64,000 nucleotides of DNA from Anaerorhabdus sp036636695. GTDB lineage: Bacteria; Bacillota_I; Bacilli_A; Erysipelotrichales; Erysipelotrichaceae. Position 1 is the first letter of the stretch. Each line of letters begins with the position of its first letter. Location: NCBI RefSeq assembly GCF_036636695.1, contig NZ_JAVWNW010000006.1. One strand, 5' to 3'. Made by a program: the position numbers and the translations under genes. The notes beneath the pieces were generated by a model that did not search any database, was not told the DNA's origin, and saw only the letters and a program-made list of their open reading frames with translations. This document shows, piece after piece, positions 8,108 through 16,057 of the stretch.

Positions 8108-8174
8108 GACTACATTATATCATTTCAATAAAATTCATAAACACACGAGCTATCACTTTTATACCAATCTCTAT

Positions 8175-10133
8175 TTATTTTTGATTTACAATATGATTAT
8201 AAGTTCTTGAAGTCAATGCATATACAATCGCATAAACAGCACTGAATATCACCACTGTAAACAATGTACAATAGAAGAATAGTTCTGTATTATTCATACT
8301 TAGTGCCCCAACCATGAGAGAAATCATTTTGAAAGCAAAACCAATATGAATCGTTGCCATCACTATTGGAATAAAGAATACCATTAACACTTGACGGCGA
8401 ATCGATGAAGATACTTCTTTTTGACTCATACCCACTTTCTTCATGATGTCGAAACGTCTTACATCTTCATATCCTTCAGTAATTTGTTTATAGTAAATAA
8501 TTAACACTGTTGCGATTAAAAATAAGACACTTAGGAAAACACCTATGAATAGTAATGATCCATACAATTCAAAGAACGTCTGACTATTTTGAATTTTGCC
8601 ATCTACACTATATTGACTTTGATAAATATCCAATTTCCCTTGTTCACGAATTTGATCAGTAATTGATGTTTCTAACTCATCATCTACATCTACATCCACC
8701 ATGTATATATATTTTGTATTTACATAGTTATCACTACTGTTTGCATAAAATACATCCATGTCATTTACTATAACAACATATATTGGTGTTGCGTAGTATA
8801 CGAAACTATCGATAACATTCTTATCATCTTTTATTGTTGTAACTTTGTAAGTAACATCATTGATAGATAAGGTATCTTTATCTTTAAAGTATTTCGTTTC
8901 TAGCATTAATAACTCATCATCCGCAAGTGTTATATTGTCATTGGTTAAACGATTATACTCTGATAATGATATTGTCATGATAATAACTGGATTAATGTCC
9001 TCATACTTTACTAATTTTCCATTTATATTAGAGTAGTCATATTGTGCATACTTATAGTTCGACACATTTTTTCCTACCACTTGATTTTGTTCTAATACGC
9101 TATTTACTAAACTATCCGTTTCGATAACTACTTCTTCATTAGGCACTGATCTTGCAGTAACTGAAATATCTCTAACGAATCTTTTATCAACAATATCTCC
9201 TATATTAAAATAAAGTGAAAATGTTGTTGAAATCATAACCAATACACAGGTACTAAGAATGCAAATATTCGCAAGTCCTGCTGCATTTCTTTTCATACGA
9301 TATATCATTCCTGAAACAGCTGTAAAGTTTTTTGTTTTATAATAGAATTTTTTATTTTTCTTTAGTGCTTTTAAAATGACAATACTGCCTGAAGTGAATA
9401 AACAGAATGTTCCTACAATTACAAGAATAACTGCCAAAAAGAATAACATAATTGCCATAACTGGATCATCAATCGATTGAGCTAAATAATATCCTGCACC
9501 TAATGTTATAAATCCAATTAAAGCTACTAACCAATTCGCTTTAGGTTCTTTTTCTCCTGCTGATTCTTGACGAATCAATTCAATTGGATTTGATTTCGCA
9601 ATCATCCTGATTGTATTTAAGAATACAAGAAAGAAAATGCCAGCGAAGACAACACAAGTTAGAATAATTGATGAAATAGACAATGTAAATTCATTCGTTG
9701 CAGCTAATCCCATCAATTTAAATAATAATAATTGTGATATTTTGCTAAATGCTACACCAAGAAAAAGACCAAGCAATAAAGACAATACACTCAAAATAAT
9801 AGTTTCATAGCTGATAATTAGTATAATATGTTTTTTCTCTAAGCCTAAAACATTATAAACACCAAACTCTTTCATTCTTTTTTTAATTAAGAAACTATTT
9901 GTATAAAATATAAATAAAATTGAGAAAGCTCCTACAACCACACGACCAAGTAGCAGAATAACAGACATAGTTCCACCGCCAACTCCTTGCAAGATTATAG
10001 CTGATGTTCGTAATGAATCAAGAATTGAGAACATCATAATTGTAATAACACATGTACAAAGATATGGAATAACAGTACGATAATTCTTTTTGATATTTTG
10101 AATAGCAAGTGAAAGATAAAGCGACTTACGCAT
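8175..10133 (-). CDS. Bce-type ABC transporter permease
   Basis: A 652-residue FtsX-family permease of the BceB type. It has about ten membrane segments and a large extracellular domain (roughly residues 315-525) between helices 7 and 8, where BceB proteins sense bacitracin-like peptides. FtsX signatures appear near GVYNVLGLEKKHI and IMKKVGMSQKEV. I prefer the ATG at 10131-10133, with AGGTGG 8 bases upstream, over the GTG 12 bases earlier. It overlaps the ATPase gene, so the two are co-translated. It should both remove the drug from its lipid target and signal to the histidine kinase. Confidence 0.9.
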   Translation of the reverse strand: MRKSLYLSLAIQNIKKNYRTVIPYLCTCVITIMMFSILDSLRTSAIILQGVGGGTMSVILLLGRVVVGAFSILFIFYTNSFLIKKRMKEFGVYNVLGLEKKHIILIISYETIILSVLSLLLGLFLGVAFSKISQLLLFKLMGLAATNEFTLSISSIILTCVVFAGIFFLVFLNTIRMIAKSNPIELIRQESAGEKEPKANWLVALIGFITLGAGYYLAQSIDDPVMAIMLFFLAVILVIVGTFCLFTSGSIVILKALKKNKKFYYKTKNFTAVSGMIYRMKRNAAGLANICILSTCVLVMISTTFSLYFNIGDIVDKRFVRDISVTARSVPNEEVVIETDSLVNSVLEQNQVVGKNVSNYKYAQYDYSNINGKLVKYEDINPVIIMTISLSEYNRLTNDNITLADDELLMLETKYFKDKDTLSINDVTYKVTTIKDDKNVIDSFVYYATPIYVVIVNDMDVFYANSSDNYVNTKYIYMVDVDVDDELETSITDQIREQGKLDIYQSQYSVDGKIQNSQTFFELYGSLLFIGVFLSVLFLIATVLIIYYKQITEGYEDVRRFDIMKKVGMSQKEVSSSIRRQVLMVFFIPIVMATIHIGFAFKMISLMVGALSMNNTELFFYCTLFTVVIFSAVYAIVYALTSRTYNHIVNQK

Positions 10134-10893
10134 TTCTTTCACCACCTGTGGCTAGTACTGTTAATGACTCTGAAATTTTTTGATACATTTGTTCATTTGT
10201 CATATTCCCTTTGTATATTTGATGGAAAACTTCACCATCCTTTATAAATAATACACGTGCTGCATGGCTTGCTGCTTTAACGCTATGTGTCACCATTAAA
10301 ATTGTTTGACCTAGTTGGTTAATATCATTAAATATTTGTAATAAATGATCCGTAGCTCTTGAATCAAGTGCCCCTGTTGGCTCATCCGCCAATACAATTT
10401 TAGGATGAGTTATCAATGCCCGCGCAACCGCAATACGTTGTTTTTGACCACCTGATATTTCATATGGGTATTTATTGAGAATATCCATAATTCCTAATTG
10501 TTTTGCAATAGGGGTAATTGCTTCTATCATTTCATGATATTTCTTACCTGATAAGACAAGCGGTAGAAAAACATTATCTTTATTTGAAAATGTATCTAAT
10601 AGATTAAAATCTTGGAACACAAATCCTAAATTATTTCTACGAAATGCTGACATCTCATTTTCTTTTATTTTTAAAATGCTTTTACCTGCTAATAAAACCT
10701 CTCCTGATGTTGGTTTATCTAAAGCTGCAAGAATATTCAATAGCGTTGTTTTACCTGAGCCTGATTCACCCATGATAGCTACATATTCACCTTCTTCAAC
10801 AGTAAATGATACATTGGATAATGCTTGTACGCTATTCCCTCCAAAACGAGATGAATAAACTTTTTTAAGATTACTAACTTCTAATATTTTCAT
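10126..10893 (-). CDS. Bce-type ABC transporter ATP-binding protein
   Basis: A 255-residue MacB/LolD-class ATPase. Walker A is GESGSGKT (about 41-48), followed by Q-loop FQDFNLL, signature SGGQKQR, Walker B IVLADEPTGALD and switch His in MVTHS. It partners the BceB-like permease in the next gene. An AGGAGGA site lies 8 bases before the ATG. Upstream, a hairpin at 10922-10980 separates it from the kinase gene, so it may be transcribed both by read-through and from a regulated promoter. Confidence 0.92.
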   Translation of the reverse strand: MKILEVSNLKKVYSSRFGGNSVQALSNVSFTVEEGEYVAIMGESGSGKTTLLNILAALDKPTSGEVLLAGKSILKIKENEMSAFRRNNLGFVFQDFNLLDTFSNKDNVFLPLVLSGKKYHEMIEAITPIAKQLGIMDILNKYPYEISGGQKQRIAVARALITHPKIVLADEPTGALDSRATDHLLQIFNDINQLGQTILMVTHSVKAASHAARVLFIKDGEVFHQIYKGNMTNEQMYQKISESLTVLATGGERNA

Positions 10894-10921
10894 ATTCTTG
10901 TTCCTCCTGACACTATCATCA

Positions 10922-10980
10922 TAAGAAAAATGAGATTTCTATACCTTAATTTTGGCTTACAAAATCTCATCTTTTTCTTA
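10922..10980 (-). terminator. inverted repeat between kinase and ATPase genes
   Basis: 17-base arms (TAAGAAAAA-TGAGATTT and its complement, with a 2-base bulge) around a 23-base loop, starting right after the kinase stop and ending in CATTTTTCTTA. It may be a leaky terminator or attenuator that lets the transporter genes be expressed separately. Confidence 0.55.
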
Positions 10981-11955
10981 CTATTTTGTAAGGTACGAAT
11001 CTAAACCTATTTTTACTATTGTTCCCTCTTTTACTGAAGAATCAATTTTTATAGTATGTCCTAACTTATCGCAAACCGTTTTACATAAGAAAAGTCCAAT
11101 ACCTGTTGACTTCTTATCAATACGTCCATTATAACCTGTAAATCCTTTTTCAAAAATACGTGGTATATCTTCTTTACTGATTCCTATTCCGGTGTCCTTA
11201 ATAATAAGAACTTTCCATTCATGTGTAATTGTAATTGTTCCACCTTCCGGTGTATATTTAATTGCATTTGATAACAACTGCTCAACCACAAAACACAACC
11301 ATTTTTCATCTGTGATAATTGAAAAGTTTACTGGTTCATAATTCAAGTTTATTTTTTTGCGAATAAAAGATTTAGCATATTTTCTTACCGACTGCTTAAT
11401 TATTTGATCACATTCTATTGTTTCAAATAAAAAATCTCGGTTTGATTCTTTCATTCGAATATATTGTAAGACCATATCAACGTATTGTTCAATTTTGAAT
11501 AACTGTTCTTCTAATTCTTGTTTATCAACTTGATCACTTGTTTGTAAAAGTAATCGCATTGCCGCAATTGGCGTTTTTATTTGGTGCACCCACATTGTAA
11601 AATAATCATTACTGTCTGTTATACTATTGCTCAATACATATTCAAGTTCGTTTTTCTCTTTTATAAGTAACTCTATTATTTCTTGATATTCTTTTTCAAA
11701 TGGATCTTTATTTTTTGGAAACTCCTCAATTTCTAATCCTTGTTTACCAATCAATTCCTGTAATTTAATTCTTTTCCTTCGATAGTAAGCATAATCAACT
11801 AAAAAAGATATTACTATGAAAATAAGACACAACAAAAATGCATATCCCACAACAAACAAATCCAAGCCAAATAAAAACAATACGATTGTTTGTATTAAAA
11901 GACATCCTAAACTAATCCCTATACTCTTTATTTTATCTTTTAAGTATGTTTTCAT
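10981..11955 (-). CDS. intramembrane-sensing histidine kinase (BceS-like)
   Basis: A 324-residue kinase with two N-terminal membrane helices (about 10-55) and almost no outside loop, so it cannot bind ligand itself and must sense through the transporter, as BceS does. The phospho-acceptor is in MWVHQIKTPIAA (His about 132), the N box is LLSNAIKYTPEGG, and G boxes are IKDTGIGIS and STGIGLFL. It starts 1 base after the regulator stop codon, so the pair is translationally coupled. Confidence 0.92.
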   Translation of the reverse strand: MKTYLKDKIKSIGISLGCLLIQTIVLFLFGLDLFVVGYAFLLCLIFIVISFLVDYAYYRRKRIKLQELIGKQGLEIEEFPKNKDPFEKEYQEIIELLIKEKNELEYVLSNSITDSNDYFTMWVHQIKTPIAAMRLLLQTSDQVDKQELEEQLFKIEQYVDMVLQYIRMKESNRDFLFETIECDQIIKQSVRKYAKSFIRKKINLNYEPVNFSIITDEKWLCFVVEQLLSNAIKYTPEGGTITITHEWKVLIIKDTGIGISKEDIPRIFEKGFTGYNGRIDKKSTGIGLFLCKTVCDKLGHTIKIDSSVKEGTIVKIGLDSYLTK

Positions 11956-11956
11956 C

Positions 11957-12631
11957 TTATTCCTTGATTCGATATCCGATACCCTTCTTTGTTATAATGA
12001 ATTCTTCTAATCCTGCTTCTTCTAATTTTTTACGCAAACGCGCTACGTTAACTGTTAATGTATTATCATCAATGAATTCATCTGTATCCCACAAGGCTTG
12101 CATCATTTCATCACGTGATACATATTTATCTTTATTTTCCATTAACGTAGACATGATACGAAACTCATTCTTAGTTAAATCTATTTTTTGATTTCCATAA
12201 ATAAGTGAAGTATCATTTAAATTCAACGTTACACCATGAACCTCTAAAACAGATTGATTTGTGCTGAAATCATAAGAACGCCTTAACATTGCTTGAATTT
12301 TTGCCGTAAGTACATTTAAATCAAATGGTTTCGCAATAAAATCATCTCCACCCATATTGATAGCCATAATAATATTCATATTATCTGATGCGCTAGAAAT
12401 AAATAGAATTGGTACTTTAGATGTTTTTCTTATTTCATTGCACCAGTGATATCCATTAAAGAATGGTAATGTAATATCCATTAAGACTAGATGTGGATTG
12501 AATTCATTAAACTCTATTAATACATTATTAAAATCTTCAATATTTTTCACTTCATATCCCCACATACTAATTTGTTTTTGCAGGGTTTTAGTTATTACTT
12601 CATCATCTTCAACAATTAATATCCGAAACAT
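11957..12631 (-). CDS. OmpR-family response regulator (BceR-like)
   Basis: A 224-residue regulator with a receiver domain (1-115; acidic pair EDDE, phospho-acceptor Asp in LVLMDITLP, Lys in FIAKPFD) and a winged-helix DNA-binding domain (about 125-224). It should activate the adjacent BceAB-like transporter on sensing peptide antibiotics. The GGAGGA site is 6 bases upstream. It starts only 11 bases after ispF, with no terminator between, so it may be transcribed with that isoprenoid gene. Confidence 0.93.
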   Translation of the reverse strand: MFRILIVEDDEVITKTLQKQISMWGYEVKNIEDFNNVLIEFNEFNPHLVLMDITLPFFNGYHWCNEIRKTSKVPILFISSASDNMNIIMAINMGGDDFIAKPFDLNVLTAKIQAMLRRSYDFSTNQSVLEVHGVTLNLNDTSLIYGNQKIDLTKNEFRIMSTLMENKDKYVSRDEMMQALWDTDEFIDDNTLTVNVARLRKKLEEAGLEEFIITKKGIGYRIKE

Positions 12632-12642
12632 ATTTTCCTCCG

Positions 12643-13116
12643 CTATTTTTCTAAAAGGACTACCGCTTGTGCCAAGACTCCTTCTTCTCTTCCAACAAAT
12701 CCTAATTTTTCTCCTCGTGTTGCTTTAACACTAACTTGTGATATTTCGCAATTTAATGCATTCGCAATATTTTTTCTCATCTCATCAATATGTGGAGCCA
12801 TTTTAGGTTTTTCAATCATAATTAACGAATCTATATTCCCAATCGTATAGCCTTCCTTGTTCATCAACATTTTTACTGCACGTAATAAATCCAAAGAATT
12901 TGCACCTTTATACCGTGGGTCTGTATCGGGAAAATGTTTTCCTAGATCGCCCAATGCTAAAGCTCCTAGAATAGCTTCAGCAATCGCATGTAATAGTGCA
13001 TCCGCATCACTATGTCCTTCTAATCCTTTTGTATGTTCTATCTTAACTCCGCCTAAGATTAAATCTCTTTCTTCTACTAAACGATGTATGTCACTTGATT
13101 GACCAATTCTTATCAT
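12643..13116 (-). CDS. ispF: 2-C-methyl-D-erythritol 2,4-cyclodiphosphate synthase
   Basis: MEP-pathway enzyme making the cyclic diphosphate precursor of isoprenoids. The 157 residues match the family length. Metal ligands are in SSDIHRL (Asp and His) and HSDADALLHA. RYKGANS and the C-terminal KATRGEKLGFVGR are conserved. I start at the ATG at 13116 (MIRIGQSSDIH), with GAGGTGG 5 bases before it, and not at the open-frame extension 17 codons upstream. It is transcribed into the Bce regulator gene and away from the PfkB gene. Confidence 0.96.
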   Translation of the reverse strand: MIRIGQSSDIHRLVEERDLILGGVKIEHTKGLEGHSDADALLHAIAEAILGALALGDLGKHFPDTDPRYKGANSLDLLRAVKMLMNKEGYTIGNIDSLIMIEKPKMAPHIDEMRKNIANALNCEISQVSVKATRGEKLGFVGREEGVLAQAVVLLEK

Positions 13117-13180
13117 TTTTCCACCTCTTTTTTCAATTATATCATGATTTATGTTATCATTAGACAAAGAGGTAAAAACT

Positions 13181-13999
13181 ATGAAAAATATTCTTTTGAT
13201 TGGTACTTCAATGCAAGACTATATTTTTATGGCTGAAGAAATTCATCCTAATCATTGTAATAAAGGGACTTTTACATCTAATTTTGGTGGTTCAATGCAC
13301 AATGTAAGTTATAACTTAGGATGTCTTGGCTGTAACCCTATTTTTATTACTAAGATAGGAAATGATTCAAAAGCCACAGAGCTTCAAGATGAACTTAGTC
13401 TACTTGGAGTGGAGCTCCATACGATTCTCGTGGATAAACCTACACCTGTTTTCCAAAGTATCCACGCTGATAACGTGCAATATTTTTTATCCTCTATTAC
13501 GCCTGATTTCTTATTCAATGAACAAGATTCAATTGATTACAGTTTATTTAAAGATTCATTCGCAATTACTGATCAAATGAATGAGAAATTCTTATATGAT
13601 TTATTTCATAATACATCTTCTACGCGATGGATTATCAGTGGATTTATTCCCTCTGTAGAGTTGCTTCGCTATATCGAAGGTATAGTAGTAAACGCTGACG
13701 AATTTGAAGAAGAGAAGATGGATTTCAGCACAGGACTTCAATGGGTCATAGTAACTGAAGATAAAAATGGTGCGACTCTTTATACTCGTGATGGCAAAGT
13801 TCCTATTAAGACAAACGTAATAGAAACAAATAATGACATCGGAGCGGGAGATGCTTTCCTAGCTGGATTACTTTATGGATTAGTTAGAAATTTGACGCTT
13901 ATTGATAGTATCCAACTTGCTCATCGTGCTGCGCAAATAATTCTTCAAACACCTAGTGCTATTAGTAAAGAACTCCAAAAACTCAAATCAGAAAATTAA
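13181..13999 (+). CDS. PfkB-family carbohydrate kinase
   Basis: A 272-residue ribokinase-fold sugar or nucleoside kinase. The N-terminal GGSMHNVSYNLGCLG (about 36-50) matches the PfkB signature 1. The catalytic GAGD is at 221-224 within NDIGAGDAFLAG, giving the base Asp and the anion hole. The protein is somewhat short for the family and its substrate is not clear. The ATG at 13181 follows AGAGGT by 8 bases. The gene is monocistronic, divergent from ispF, and ends in a hairpin. Confidence 0.85.
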   Translation: MKNILLIGTSMQDYIFMAEEIHPNHCNKGTFTSNFGGSMHNVSYNLGCLGCNPIFITKIGNDSKATELQDELSLLGVELHTILVDKPTPVFQSIHADNVQYFLSSITPDFLFNEQDSIDYSLFKDSFAITDQMNEKFLYDLFHNTSSTRWIISGFIPSVELLRYIEGIVVNADEFEEEKMDFSTGLQWVIVTEDKNGATLYTRDGKVPIKTNVIETNNDIGAGDAFLAGLLYGLVRNLTLIDSIQLAHRAAQIILQTPSAISKELQKLKSEN

Positions 14000-14021
14000 A
14001 GACATTCACGTGAGTGTCTTT
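13998..14021 (+). terminator. terminator of PfkB gene
   Basis: Near-perfect 24-base palindrome, AAAGACAtTCAC then GTGAgTGTCTTT, followed by CTTAT. It overlaps the stop codon. Confidence 0.6.
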
Positions 14022-14043
14022 CTTATCATATCGGAGATAGTCT

Positions 14044-14745
14044 ATGAAAAATGAAAAAATAGAACAATTTAAATTATCTTTAAAAGCCGCATTCCCCCAT
14101 ACCCTTCCTGTATTAACTGGATTTTTAGTCTTAGGAATGGCCTATGGAGTCCTTATGCAAACAAAAGGTTATTCTGCCATTTGGGCTGTACTCATGAGTG
14201 CCATTGCATTTTGTGGAAGTATGCAATTTGTCGCAATTACTTTACTTACTACTGCCTTTGATCCTTTTCAAGCTTTCTTTCTCAGCTTGATGGTAAATGC
14301 TCGTCATATTTTTTATGGACTAGCAATGCTTGATAAATATAAAGGACTTGGAAAGGTAAAGAATTTTTTAATTTATACTCTTTGTGATGAAACATTCTCC
14401 ATTACATCCAGTGTTAATCCACCTGAAAACTGTGACCTAAAATCATTTTACTTTTGTATATCCTTTCTTGATTATATTTATTGGATTGGTGGAACGTTAC
14501 TTGGAAGTATTTTAGGAACTTTTATCGCATTCAATACCGCTGGGTTAGATTTTGCTTTAACCGCATTATTTGTTGTACTCTTTATCGAACAAATTCGTAT
14601 TAAGGAAAATCGCATAGCTGGATGTATCGGTTTAGGATGTACTCTACTTTCATTATTTTTATTCGGTGGAAATAACCTCGTTATCCCTGCAATGGGATTC
14701 ATATTAACGTTATTGCTTGTAAGGAGGAAAATAATATGCCACTAA
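14044..14745 (+). CDS. azlC: AzlC-family branched-chain amino acid exporter, large subunit
   Basis: A 233-residue membrane protein with about seven helices, matching AzlC/YgaZ. The conserved MAYGVLMQ and FCGSMQFVAI (about 57-66) and NARHIFYGLAM (about 94-104) segments are present. With AzlD it exports branched-chain amino acids or analogues. The ATG has a GGAGAT site 6 bases before it. The azlD start overlaps its end by 10 bases, which is standard for the pair. Confidence 0.93.
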   Translation: MKNEKIEQFKLSLKAAFPHTLPVLTGFLVLGMAYGVLMQTKGYSAIWAVLMSAIAFCGSMQFVAITLLTTAFDPFQAFFLSLMVNARHIFYGLAMLDKYKGLGKVKNFLIYTLCDETFSITSSVNPPENCDLKSFYFCISFLDYIYWIGGTLLGSILGTFIAFNTAGLDFALTALFVVLFIEQIRIKENRIAGCIGLGCTLLSLFLFGGNNLVIPAMGFILTLLLVRRKIICH

Positions 14746-15071
14746 CACCACTAGAAACATTACTTACAATACTTGCGATAACGTTGGGTACAATGATTAC
14801 ACGTTTTACACCGTTTATTTTATTTCCCGAATCAAAAGAACTACCACCTATTATTTCTTATTTAGGCAAAGTATTACCCCCTGCAATGATGGGACTTTTA
14901 GTTATTTATTGCCTCAAAAATATTTCGCCGATTATCGCTCCATATGGAATACCTGAGTTGATTGCGATCACCTTTACAAGTATCATTCATCTTTGGAAGC
15001 GTAATGTCTTGTTAAGCATCGGTGCCGGGACACTTATCTATATGTTTCTAATTCAAGTAATCTTTATTTAA
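14736..15071 (+). CDS. azlD: AzlD-family exporter, small subunit
   Basis: A 111-residue protein with four hydrophobic segments. TRFTPFILF (about 21-29) and LGKVLPPAMMGLLVIYCLK (about 42-60) are the family signature. It forms the two-component exporter with AzlC and overlaps it by 10 bases. AAGGAGG lies within the end of azlC, 8 bases before the ATG. Confidence 0.92.
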   Translation: MPLTPLETLLTILAITLGTMITRFTPFILFPESKELPPIISYLGKVLPPAMMGLLVIYCLKNISPIIAPYGIPELIAITFTSIIHLWKRNVLLSIGAGTLIYMFLIQVIFI

Positions 15072-15091
15072 TTCTTTTCTAAAGCATACTA

Positions 15092-15141
15092 AAACCTCGT
15101 AGAGTAAACACTATTTATTAAGTGCTATTCTTACGAGGTTT
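15092..15141. terminator. bidirectional terminator between azlD and MerR gene
   Basis: AAACCTCGTA and TACGAGGTTT close a long loop that holds a smaller CACT/AGTG stem. A T run follows on the + strand. Confidence 0.75.
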
Positions 15142-15155
15142 ATTTTTATATTCAT

Positions 15156-15956
15156 TTATCTTTTTACTGGTATTTCAATACGAATGCAATAGTCCTCTGG
15201 ACTTTGAATCGCAATATGATCGAGGTGATACTCTAAATAAATTTCACCACATTGAACATATTTATTTTTCTTCATAAACGTCAAGAATTGTTTAATAATA
15301 GTAGTAGAATTCCAGGTGCTACTCAAAGCATATATCGCTAAATATTGGCCCGCTGGTTTTACTGCATTTTTATTTCGCTTAGTCTTAAAATAATATTGAG
15401 AAACTTCAATTTCTTTCTCATTGTATAACTTATCTCGATTGACAATAACACCTAATGGATAAACAATATTGATTCCTTTTTCTAATGCATAATCAAATGA
15501 AATAGATTCCGCTTCTTCTTCGTCCATCCCTTCTGGAATTTCTTTACATAAAAATATTTCTTCTTTTTCTTTAAATTCAAGAAAGATTTTTTCTTTTTCT
15601 TCAAGTGTCGCACGTTTTGCCATTTGACCATATACTTGCATTATATCTCTTGTTTCTTTTAATCGTGCTATTTCTTCTTGAATTAATTTATCCTGTTTAT
15701 TAAACAACTCCATCATTTTTTGGGGATTTCTTTCTTGCGAATATTTTTTTATTTCTTCCAGTCCAACACCAATTCCTCGTAATGAAGTAATTAAATATGC
15801 TGAACTTAATTGCTTTCTTGAATAACTTCGATATCCATTTGCTTCTCTTTTTTCAGGTACAAGTAATCCTGCGTTATCATAGAATCGTAAATTATCTCTA
15901 TTAATTCCTGTTAGCTTTGAAAATTCAGATATTGTTAAGTTTTTCTTTTGAATCAT
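15156..15956 (-). CDS. MerR-family regulator of the divergent ABC exporter
   Basis: A 266-residue MerR protein. The N-terminal helix-turn-helix (TISEFSKLTGINRDNLRFYD, residues 8-27) and following wing GYRSYSRKQL bind DNA. A coiled coil lies at about 80-120 and a GyrI-like ligand domain fills the C-terminus. It is transcribed away from a heterodimeric ABC exporter. The 101-base gap between them holds a 19-bp-spacer promoter with a perfect dyad, so the exporter is its evident target. Confidence 0.9.
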   Translation of the reverse strand: MIQKKNLTISEFSKLTGINRDNLRFYDNAGLLVPEKREANGYRSYSRKQLSSAYLITSLRGIGVGLEEIKKYSQERNPQKMMELFNKQDKLIQEEIARLKETRDIMQVYGQMAKRATLEEKEKIFLEFKEKEEIFLCKEIPEGMDEEEAESISFDYALEKGINIVYPLGVIVNRDKLYNEKEIEVSQYYFKTKRNKNAVKPAGQYLAIYALSSTWNSTTIIKQFLTFMKKNKYVQCGEIYLEYHLDHIAIQSPEDYCIRIEIPVKR

Positions 15957-15982
15957 TTTATAACCTTCTTTTCTTTATTCAC

Positions 15983-16013
15983 TTGACATTGAAGTCACTT
16001 CATAGTTTATTGT
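15983..16013 (+). promoter_or_regulatory. MerR-regulated promoter and operator
   Basis: TTGACA (15983-15988) and TATTGT (16008-16013) are 19 bases apart. The spacer holds the perfect palindrome TGAAGTCACTTCA (15990-16002), extended by outer AC/GT pairs. This is the classic architecture of a MerR-activated promoter. Confidence 0.8.
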
Positions 16014-16057
16014 ACCACTTGTGGCTATAAATTTATATCATTACAAGGAGGTACATT

